From: Apostichopus japonicus
Lineage: Eukaryota; Echinodermata; Holothuroidea; Aspidochirotida; Stichopodidae
Reading direction: 5' to 3'
Assembly: GCF_037975245.1 (NCBI RefSeq)
Contig: NC_092566.1
Location: forward strand, 5,644,001-5,708,000
Length of the DNA stretch: 64,000 bases
In this document: positions 13,462 to 20,490 of the stretch, piece after piece
Position numbering within the stretch: the first letter of the stretch is position 1
Layout of the letters: each line of letters opens with the position of its first letter
Made by a program: the position numbers and the translations under genes
Notes under the pieces: generated by a model
Databases searched by the model: none
What the model saw: only the letters and a program-made list of their open reading frames with translations
What the model was told of the DNA's origin: nothing

Positions 13462-15981
13462 CGTGATGTTAGAGCATGCGCGAACATGTATAACATTGGC
13501 TAGTATATGAAAACAGCATTGGTTAATTATACCTCCTCTCAGTGATGTAAACTTAAGCATATAGCATGATATATACACATGTCAGAGGAACGAAATGCGA
13601 ATGTACTTCTAGAGGGTCGACCCTAACCAATGAAACTTTCCCTTCAAAAAATTGAAATAAAGAGAACTCTCTTACCAGTTACTTCTACTGTAGGCGGTTC
13701 TTCTGTAGACGATTCTTGTGTGGCTGAATAGAACAAGATGCAATTTTTTAATGAGTAAAATTTTGTCTCAATAACCGTCGTTTACTCACCAAATTCGAGA
13801 AGATATTGATCGAAATCATAAATTTGATGATCCTACCACTCCCCTAACTCATTTCCCTCTATAATATCCTTCTGACATAACTAACCACCCATGCCACAAT
13901 AGTATGTTTCGGAGTTTTTTGTTGTTGTTTGTATATTCTTAAAGACATTTTGATGATTATGAGGTATGCGAACCAACAGATAGTAACCATATTAAGTCTT
14001 GTAGCTAACTTACAGGATTCATGCAGCTAACATGTCAGCACCGCCGTGGAATGTTGAAGAGAGTGGGGGAGAGGCACAAACAATCTACTTCACGCAACTC
14101 TTCAAAACTGTGGTGGTGGTGGTTGGGAGGGGGGTGGGGGAGGGGCGCAGCTAGCACTCTATCCACTGTTTCTACACCGACGAACAAATCCAAGCCCAGG
14201 ACACCCGGCTAGTCCGGGTGTCATTTCCGTGTCCGGACACAACGTGACCTACAAATCAACAGGGCATGATGGTGGTTTAGGAATATATTACAGATGTGTA
14301 GACGGAAAGAAGAACCATAAGGACTGCATGTGACTTTCGAAACACTGCTTGTAAAATCTAAATAATGCAATATACCGCAAAACATCATAGCCATCAATAG
14401 GTACAAGTCAAATACATGGGTCATTTTAAGTTCAAACAAATGTGTAACTTCCTTAATACTTCTTTAATATCTATGACATCTCTATAATACCTATATGTAG
14501 TATGGCGAAAGTAGAAATAAAACTTCAGGAACTTTATTAAGACGCTATGCATTAGATAATTGTGCAGTGTAGGCCAGTACCGTAATTATGGAACATATCT
14601 ATATATATAACTTAGTGTGAAATATTGAACACCAAGTGATAATTTGTGAAAAATTACAACATTTTGTTAGAAATTTCAAGCAGTAAACACGCATAAACAT
14701 CCGCGAACACGCATAATCACGCGGAATCTCATAACACACGTTATCCGAAAACCATAGTTCTTGCTTGCACAACCCCTCTCGGGTTGCGGATTCCCTCCCT
14801 CCCTCCCCCCCCCCAACAGGTTTGCAGTTATGTGTAAATAGTCGCTCATGATTGGTCGGAGAAGTTACGTCATCACCAATGAAACCTACACTTCAAGGTT
14901 GCCAAAATATTTCGTCCCATAATACGGTGTTTATTCAATAGTTTCCTGTGTTTGTAATTAACCCCAATGAAAATACATGTAATTCAAAAGAAAAGTTGTT
15001 TTAATTAAGCCTTGGTTTTTCGCGTACCATTTTCCAAAGTTTAGACAGGAAAATCCAGACTAACTAGAGGCCTAATCTAGTCGCGCAATACATTCACGCC
15101 GTATTTGTACCGGTTCAAACTATTGCTGCCGTTTTGCGTATATTCATTCAAGACTCGTGAACTCACGTCGTGAAGTTGATTTTAGTGTACTCATTCGACG
15201 AAACGAATTCCTATTTCAATAGAACGGCTCACGAATCTTGGAGAACGTAATACCGAACCCAATGGAATGCAGCGTCTGTATTATAAGTATTACATGTAAA
15301 ATTAGGGCGTTTAAAAGGAAACCCCGTAAACTGGACTTAACTAAGTGTAACAAGTCAATCAACGAAAAAATTAATCTGTTCAGCTAAAGCACCATGATTC
15401 AGTGACGTCGATGAACTCATTCATGGTTTGACATTTCATGACATATGGACCTTATCATTCTTCTGATTCAGTGTAAGAAAAACTCCCTATAATCGCAAAC
15501 CTTTTTGTGAAGAAAATTCGCTCCCGGGCTGTGGTGAATGTACTAAAAAACACTATCAATATTGTTTACGATTTTAAATTATTTAGAACCTTGGCAGAAG
15601 AAAAGAAGTGAAACAAGCATGACAACAGAATATACCCATTTTACTTCCTCCATAGACGTGATCAACACGATAGCTGCTTGACAAGTAGGATCGAAAACGA
15701 AAAAAGTCTTCAGAGGAGAGGAGCGTGGAAGGCGGAGAGGTTTATAGGCTGATGTACCTTGTACGTAAATGTGACATTCATGATTATTTGTTTCAACTAG
15801 TATACAACTACTATTCTGTGGGTGGGAAGAGAATGCGGACGATCGATATTATTATATAAAGAGTATTAAAAGATATTGGCATATACTTACGCATCTCCGT
15901 ACCTAACCCCCATCGAAAGTTACAACTCGAAAGCGTCGCGACCGCTAACAACAATGACAATCGTCGATGGTAATGAAACAT
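310..15981 (-). CDS. HYR-repeat extracellular protein, chimeric gene model, 3' end outside window
   Basis: On the minus strand a signal-peptide exon (15891-15981) and a Thr/Glu-rich stalk exon (13676-13723) lie upstream of fifteen HYR exons spread over 2.4 copies of a tandem unit. HYR domains are immunoglobulin-like modules of about 84 residues found in hyalin, in extracellular matrix and adhesion proteins and in some adhesion GPCRs. Every exon begins with two bases of a split codon and ends with one (phase 1-1), so any number can be joined in frame. The first HYR exon after the stalk (10800-11048) has lost its acceptor at a duplication breakpoint, so the likely join is stalk exon to 10175-10429. 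The downstream part, possibly GAIN and 7TM as in the paralogous receptor at 39477-60461, is outside the window. The domain calls are strong; the gene-level linkage is inferred. Confidence 0.55.
1049..1303 (-). CDS. HYR domain exon B, unit 1
   Basis: 255-bp phase 1-1 exon with acceptor CAG at 1304-1306 and donor GTAACA. It starts [16 protein letters not shown] and contains [32 protein letters not shown] and CVFSVTV. The open frame upstream of 1303 is intron read-through. Compare exon B of unit 3 (10175-10429), which differs at six codons. Confidence 0.88.
1662..1913 (-). CDS. HYR domain exon C, unit 1
   Basis: 252-bp phase 1-1 exon with acceptor CCCAG and donor GTAATT. It begins [21 protein letters not shown] and has [27 protein letters not shown] and CSFTVTI. 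Confidence 0.88.
2419..2670 (-). CDS. HYR domain exon D, unit 1
   Basis: 252-bp phase 1-1 exon with acceptor TTTCACAG and donor GTAATGG. It begins [13 protein letters not shown] and has [39 protein letters not shown] and CPFLVTV. Confidence 0.88.
3061..3309 (-). CDS. HYR domain exon E, unit 1
   Basis: 249-bp phase 1-1 exon with acceptor ATTATAG and donor GTTAGC. It begins [20 protein letters not shown] and has [11 protein letters not shown] (the usual Cys before ATD is absent), [18 protein letters not shown] and CIFCV. Confidence 0.86.
3629..3880 (-). CDS. HYR domain exon F, unit 1
   Basis: 252-bp phase 1-1 exon with acceptor TTTGCAG and donor GTAAAAC. It begins [21 protein letters not shown] and has [29 protein letters not shown] and CTFSITV. 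Like exon E it lacks one of the paired cysteines seen in exons A-D. Confidence 0.86.
4089..4640 (-). mobile_element. LINE 3' fragment in HYR intron, unit 1/2 junction
   Basis: The minus strand encodes the C-terminal end of a non-LTR reverse transcriptase ([49 protein letters not shown]), broken by one indel. It is followed by a 3' tail AAATAAATGAAATGAAAT near 4089-4105. The LNLLKL block matches the C-terminus of the LINE at the right edge of the window (about 63925-63945), so they are probably one family. The window's first bases (1 to about 75) are the 5' part of the same fragment from the preceding unit. Confidence 0.75.
4873..5124 (-). CDS. HYR domain exon A, unit 2
   Basis: Copy of exon 310-561 displaced by 4563 bp. 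The reading frame, acceptor and donor are intact and the protein is identical. Confidence 0.87.
5612..5866 (-). CDS. HYR domain exon B, unit 2
   Basis: Copy of exon 1049-1303 displaced by 4563 bp, with intact splice sites. The encoded domain is identical to unit 1. Confidence 0.87.
6225..6476 (-). CDS. HYR domain exon C, unit 2
   Basis: Copy of exon 1662-1913 displaced by 4563 bp. The acceptor and donor are intact and the encoded domain is identical. Confidence 0.87.
6982..7233 (-). CDS. HYR domain exon D, unit 2
   Basis: Copy of exon 2419-2670 displaced by 4563 bp, with one Val-to-Ile change (EVVELG becomes EIVELG). Splice sites are intact. Confidence 0.87.
7624..7872 (-). CDS. HYR domain exon E, unit 2
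   Basis: Copy of exon 3061-3309 displaced by 4563 bp, with intact splice sites and an identical protein. Confidence 0.86.
8191..8442 (-). CDS. HYR domain exon F, unit 2
   Basis: Copy of exon 3629-3880. The displacement is 4562 bp because of a single-base intron deletion near 8041. The exon is intact. Confidence 0.86.
8651..9200 (-). mobile_element. LINE 3' fragment in HYR intron, unit 2/3 junction
   Basis: Second copy of the fragment at 4089-4640. Here the C-terminal RT frame is uninterrupted over about 109 codons (8839-9168, minus), showing that the unit 1 copy has acquired or lost one base. Same ATGAAATGAAA-type tail. Confidence 0.75.
9436..9687 (-). CDS. HYR domain exon A, unit 3
   Basis: Copy of exon 310-561 displaced by 9126 bp. 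One amino-acid change is seen, Ser to Phe just before W-IEPTC. Splice sites are intact. Confidence 0.86.
10175..10429 (-). CDS. HYR domain exon B, unit 3 (diverged)
   Basis: Copy of exon 1049-1303 displaced by 9126 bp, with intact splice sites. It differs from the two other copies by seven base substitutions in six codons. All are amino-acid changing (Val-Phe, Leu-Val, Phe-Val, Phe-Ala, Val-Phe, Lys-Ile) and no synonymous change was seen. It would be the first spliceable HYR exon of the fused gene. Confidence 0.87.
10800..11048 (-). pseudogene. HYR domain exon C, unit 3, acceptor lost at breakpoint
   Basis: The HYR coding sequence and its 3' donor are intact. At the 5' side, homology to units 1 and 2 stops at 11048, three bases inside the exon, so those bases, the CCCAG acceptor and the polypyrimidine tract are replaced by LINE-derived sequence. 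No AG giving the required phase lies directly upstream. The exon is probably skipped, and because it is phase 1-1 skipping keeps the frame. Confidence 0.8.
11053..12480 (+). mobile_element. L1/Tx1-like LINE, truncated 3' part, copy 1
   Basis: Plus-strand frames broken by stops and indels encode the post-RT region of an L1/Tx1-type ORF2: [38 protein letters not shown], then a Cys-rich C-terminus [15 protein letters not shown]. It is truncated on the left by the duplication breakpoint, not by normal 5' truncation. AATAAA occurs near 12450, followed by AT/AGT microsatellite. Confidence 0.75.
13283..13458. repeat. (TA)n microsatellite with internal (TACATA) variant
   Basis: About 175 bp of TA dinucleotide with a short TACATA interruption near 13345-13372. 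The equivalent site in the duplicate (57722-57734) has only about six TA units. Confidence 0.95.
13676..13723 (-). CDS. Thr/Glu/Pro-rich stalk exon, copy 1
   Basis: 48-bp phase 1-1 exon: acceptor TTCAG, donor GTAAGA. It encodes [15 protein letters not shown], a likely O-glycosylated stalk. The duplicate at 57960-58022 is 15 bp longer (an extra EPPTV repeat). It joins in frame to the signal-peptide exon at 15891-15981. Confidence 0.65.
15891..15981 (-). CDS. Signal-peptide first exon, copy 1
   Basis: ATG at 15981-15979 opens [19 protein letters not shown], a basic n-region and hydrophobic core typical of a secretory signal peptide, then [11 protein letters not shown]. It ends one base into a codon at a GTAAGT donor, matching the phase of the stalk exon. 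A near-identical exon at 60371-60461 starts the adhesion GPCR. The one residue difference noted is Leu versus Phe in the hydrophobic core. Confidence 0.72.
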
Positions 15982-16819
15982 ATCGGTGGTTTTACTAACA
16001 GGAATGTTCTAAATACAGGGTTATTGATAGCCTAACAAGAATGTTCGAATACAAGGGTTATAGATAGCAATGCTCAGTTTCGCTAATTTCCTCTCAGTTA
16101 TCAAGGCTCCTGGTATTTGAGAGTGCAGCACCGAGTGTATAACATAACAGAAGTATAAATCTCAAATATGAGCCAAAAGTGACGTGACGTAGCTCTGATA
16201 TCACAACTTTTTCAATTGAACCTTCACGTTGCAGTATTGGACCGGTAGGCCTATGTAACACGTACAGCCAAAGTGAATACGACATGGGCACCGTAGCCTA
16301 CAACAATTTTCTACCGGAGCTAAACCGACTACATTTTTCTTTTGAGAACTGGTATAGTTAAACGGTTCACTGGATATCAAAATATATACAATGGCATACA
16401 CAATGGATATATAAGGGAAAACCCGAAGGGATTTAAGGTGTGTTGTTCTACCCTACATTCTTTTGTTTGGCATTCACTTTCCTGCGTGAAAACAATCGAA
16501 CTTGCATACTATGCCCATCCATATAGGTCACTAACTTGACAGTATGTAAATATTGTCTTTGTCTCTGTAACTCAAATATGGCCCAGACCTAACACCACAA
16601 AGTTGGAAAACATTAAAATTATATTGTATAGAAAGTAACCATGAGAAGAAGGAAGAAGGAAGTTATACCCATGAGAAGAAGGAAGTATAAGAAAATGGTT
16701 CTTCTTAGCGACACAATTGGCTATCCTGTTGTTTGACACCTCTACTTTCTTTCCTTGTTGAACCAATACAACGTACTCTGTGTAAGTAGCCTAGTTAATA
16801 AATCATAGGACATGCATAC

Positions 16820-16936
<117 letters not shown>

Positions 16937-16943
16937 GATATTA

Positions 16944-17375
16944 GCCAGTGGTGGGAGACCAGTGTGGAATTCAGTAACCAATGGTACCCTTTTGGAACTG
17001 GTTTGACGAGTTTGTACGTCAATGTTTCGGTACGGGGTTTGCTTTTAGCCTTTTTGATGGCATCTTCAATAGTACCCCGAAAATACTGTATGTTTAGGAG
17101 GTGTTGTGACAGTTCTTTAGTGCGGGAATCACAATCGACTTCAGAGGAGCAAATGCGTCGAATGCGCAACGCTTGACTGTACGGAATATTTCTGGTACGG
17201 TGGCGTGGATGGTAACTGCTTGTTAAAAGGTAGTTGTGCTTGTTCGTGGGTTTATTGAACAAGTCTACTTTGAGTGAACCATTGTATAGGGTCACAGTGG
17301 TGTCCAGGAAGTGAACGCCATGTCCAGAAATATCTTTTACAGCTTGAAGGAGAAGCCTTACCGGTACTGTTTAAC
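16944..17375 (-). mobile_element. Penelope-like element RT fragment
   Basis: Minus-strand reading gives [60 protein letters not shown] and RRICSS, the conserved C-terminal segment of Penelope-like reverse transcriptases (FLDT, KPT..YL, HP.H....IPYSQ..R.RRIC). A stop lies just upstream (about 17377) and a TA tract truncates the downstream side. No GIY-YIG domain is visible. Family match is from memory of the consensus. Confidence 0.75.
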
Positions 17376-17517
17376 TTCATATTAAATGTAACTCATATCA
17401 TATTATTTTACGGTTTTTTCAACGTAATATTAACCAGGTTTAAACGTTGATATGAAACATACAAAGACCTTTAATCGTGATATTAATATCACGTGAATCA
17501 TTATTGAAACAAGTTAC

Positions 17518-17556
17518 CTTTTTCACTTGTTTTCTCAGAGGTCTGTTCCTCGGTAG
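17518..17556 (-). CDS. Orphan stalk exon (ATEEQTSEKTSEK)
   Basis: 39-bp candidate exon with acceptor TTCCAG and donor GTAACT, phase 1-1, encoding a Thr/Glu/Lys-rich linker. It lies upstream of the duplicated first exon, so it does not belong to a transcript starting at 15981. It may be a remnant of the original 5' region of the HYR gene. Confidence 0.4.
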
Positions 17557-17994
17557 CTGGAATTAAGAGAAATATATAACAAATAGACTAAGAATAATGA
17601 CGTCAATGGCGTGCCATAGACTCTCGTTCTCTCTTCGGACCAAAAACGCAGCCGACGTGGCCACTCTCTCTCTCTCTTTCACCTCCCTCGATCAACCACT
17701 CTCTCGATTATTGATTCTCATTCATATGTGGGAACCAGCCGCGACGAGACCCAGGTCTCGCCCCACGGAAAGTTATGTGATTGGACCTCTTGGGAGGTGT
17801 CATTTTCCCTTACATTATAAAAATGTAAATTATATCTAGAAAATACATTATCCTTCATCCCATATTTCCCGGGCTCTCTATTTGACTCCGGGCCCCGGGG
17901 CTACAGCCCCTGACCACCCCTACCTTCAGTTCCGGTGGTAACAAAGAAGCATTTTTATTGTTTTGTTTTTAAATTTTTAAATTCAAGTGCTTAC

Positions 17995-18030
17995 TCGATG
18001 GTCTGTCTGTTGTGGATGCAACGCTGGTAA
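17995..18030 (-). CDS. Orphan stalk exon (TSVASTTDRPS)
   Basis: 36-bp phase 1-1 candidate exon with acceptor TTTCAG and donor GTAAGC. It is paralogous to 18227-18262 and lies within a roughly 230-bp tandem repeat. Confidence 0.42.
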
Positions 18031-18226
18031 CTGAAAAATACAATTTATCAACATATATTACATCATTATGGAACTTACAATATCCATGCTACCTTGCTAT
18101 ATGAATGTCTTGCTCGCAATTTATTAATATAACATCAGTTTAATTAATAAACCATCCATCTTACCGTTCGCATGTGTGAACACATCATACATTAGTTAGT
18201 TTTGTGTATATGAGAAAAATGCTTAC

Positions 18227-18262
18227 TTGAAGGGCTGTCTGTTGTGAATGCAACGTTGGTAG
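18227..18262 (-). CDS. Orphan stalk exon (TNVAFTTDSPS)
   Basis: 36-bp phase 1-1 candidate exon, same splice sites and spacing as 17995-18030. A third repeat near 18787 keeps only the donor side (GCTTACTTGA) and is cut off by unrelated sequence. Confidence 0.42.
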
Positions 18263-18320
18263 CTGAAAATATAATTTATCAACATATATAACATCATGCA
18301 AAACTTACATTATCCATGCT

Positions 18321-18648
18321 CAGTGGCGTAGGAAGGTACTTTTGAGTGGGGGGGGGGCTGAAGACTGATGGCTGGCCTGGGGGAGGGGTCTGGAATTTTT
18401 TTGCATTTCCAGGTGGCCTCATATGCAATTTGGTGCAATATAGCACACTTCAACCCACCCACTCCATTTTGTGTTTATTTTTGCATTTTCACCTGGCCTC
18501 AGATGCAATTTGGTGCTCCAAATGAGATTTTTTTTCTCATTTGGAAATGAAAAAGGGGTTTTCTGACTTGCGAAGCGGTGGGGGGGGGGGCGGAATGATA
18601 CTTCCGCCCCACCATATTTTTCACTGCCCCCCGGTTCCTACGCCCTTG
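18321..18648. mobile_element. Non-autonomous hAT-like MITE (328 bp)
   Basis: Ends CAGTGGCGTAGGAA and (reverse complement) CAAGGGCGTAGGAA form imperfect terminal inverted repeats. They are flanked by the 8-bp direct repeat TCCATGCT (18313-18320 and 18649-18656). The empty-site sequence is visible in the neighbouring tandem copy near 18085. An 8-bp duplication and CAGTGGCG ends fit hAT. There is no coding capacity, and the interior has G-rich and C-rich tracts. Confidence 0.8.
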
Positions 18649-18797
18649 TCCATGCTGCCCTGTTATATGAATGTTTTGCTCGCAATTCCCTAATATAACA
18701 TCAGTTTAATTTATAAACCATGCATCTTACCGTTTGCATGTGCGAACAAATCATACATTAGTTAGTTTTATGTATATGAGAAAAATGCTTACTTGAT

Positions 18798-20382
18798 ATC
18801 TATTATATATAATCCGTCTTCCCTCCCTTCCCATGCCGCATACTCAAACTTGTGTCTGGGTCCCTGCAACTAGTCAGAATTGTATTCAGCTATGGTTATC
18901 CTCCCAACTGAAAAACAAAAGGTAACAAAAATCCAACAATTGTGTATTCACATATATGTGCACCGTACAGATCGTATATTTCGTCACTGAAGCGAGTTTC
19001 ACCTTTGATTTCCTTTCGAATAGTGCGTTCTGCAATTTGCACCAATCTTGAAACTGTGACAGTGAATCACAAAAAGATAGCAAGGTCGAAAGTTCACCTC
19101 CACTGTAGATTGCGCAACACCTTGGCACGATGGCAACACTCTTCGAGCTCATAATAACATAATTAGAGGATTAGTTTAACTGTAAAGTGACTGTAGACGA
19201 AAGGTTAGAAGATTATTAAGTTTTCAACAATACGACTGTTTGACCCTCCTATGTTTTTTTTTACAGTAGTTGTAACCAAGGCAATGGTCACTGTCCTAAC
19301 TCCTATATCCTTCAACGACCTAGGCTAGGCCTAACGTTACAGTTCACCCAGCGCTATTGAAATTGAGCTAGGCTTAGTTTTAATATTATGTTACAGTTAC
19401 TCTACAGTGTCAGTAACCAGCATGGCAGTAGCACAGGAATTCGTAATACGAAGTAGAATCTCCTTTCGGTCAAATCTAAGATGCGGAGAACAGTTTCTGA
19501 AAATACAATACAATCAAAACCTGTCAAAAGCAAAATAAAAACTAACATTAAACTGCCTATAGCCTATCAGTATCACTATCAGTTCTTTAGTTTAGAATAG
19601 AAGTTGAGTTCAGAGGAAGCTGACTGAGGGTCACATACATTAACAAGTAACATAATTCGTTTAAATTAAAATGATGATTGATTACCGATCTCCCTCCCAG
19701 AGCTAGATGTGTGATTTTGAATCTTCAATTTCGCTTAGTGGACTGGATAACACATGCAGAAACAACAAGTATGCACAGGTCTACCTTCATGATTTCTTTT
19801 CCACAAATGACAGTGTAATTTAACACAATTCATTGGAAGGGAAAACCTCATATTGCTAGACCAGTTAAAGGAAATGTCTGGTGGAAGATATTGATTCATT
19901 GTCCTCATAGTTCTTATTTTTTTCTTTCTAACCATGGATGTGAAAATTGTCCCATTCGACATCTTCTTCTTGTAGAAATCTGGTTTAACAAATTCACCAG
20001 TTTCTCACCAAAAGCACCGTTTGTTCGAAGGCATCAATTTGGTGAATGACGTAATGCGGGCAAATAGGCAAAACGCGTGCTTGAAGTTCGCACTCCCGTT
20101 CAGTTTGTACTCTTGCTGTTGTACTTGTACTGCAAGTCTGCCAAGGTTCTGGTATTAAAAGCAACCGGTTTAGTTTTCATTCCCCTAAATTTCAGGAGAT
20201 AATGCCTTTTTTCTACTTTCCAACAGGCTCCACTCAGTTTAGTATTATTTACATTCACATTCTTTATATAACAAGTTGTTTGAATGGAAGATTCACACTG
20301 AGTTTATGTAATAAATAGTTATAATAGCCAGGCATATATACAAGTATGCTTCTAAAAAATGTACATTGACATGAATCTCTAG
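18798..20382. other. Intergenic/upstream of TRMT10, no gene supported
   Basis: No protein family recognised on either strand. A minus-strand frame of 75 codons from 19962 (opening MSNGTIFTSMVRKKK, possible donor GTAGAC near 19784) looks exon-like but matches nothing I know. 5' exons and the promoter of TRMT10 should lie here but cannot be placed. Confidence 0.4.
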
Positions 20383-20490
20383 ACAAAAACAGAAGGAGAA
20401 GATGAAGGATAAAAAGAGGAAACAGAAGGAAGAGAGAGAGAGAGACTGGGAATCGATGAAGATAGTATAAGAGGTCCCAAGCTGATCAAT
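20383..20490 (+). CDS. TRMT10 lysine-rich N-terminal exon part, frame broken in a GA repeat
   Basis: After an acceptor TCTCTAG, one frame reads QKQKEKMKDKKRKQKEERER, the basic stretch expected before the TRMT10 catalytic domain, then stops at TAA 20468-20470. The catalytic frame, read backward from 20491, is open to the same GAGAGAGAGAGAGA run (ERLGIDEDSIRGPKLIN). Loss of one GA unit relative to this sequence would unite the frames. A sequencing or polymorphic microsatellite indel is therefore likely. Confidence 0.55.

Larger units (their letters stand above)
17985..18797. repeat. Tandem ~230-bp repeat carrying stalk exons, interrupted by a MITE
   Basis: Two and a fraction copies of a unit containing one 36-bp exon plus intron (shared blocks such as ATATAACATCAGTTTAAT and CATACATTAGTTAGTTTT). 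The second copy is split by the insertion at 18321-18648. Confidence 0.75.

Noticed and set aside
13269-13578. Open frames of alternating Ile-Tyr in TA tracts (also near 16742-17006, 42666-42919, 56389-56784)
   Set aside because: They are translations of TA microsatellites; no family or splice context.
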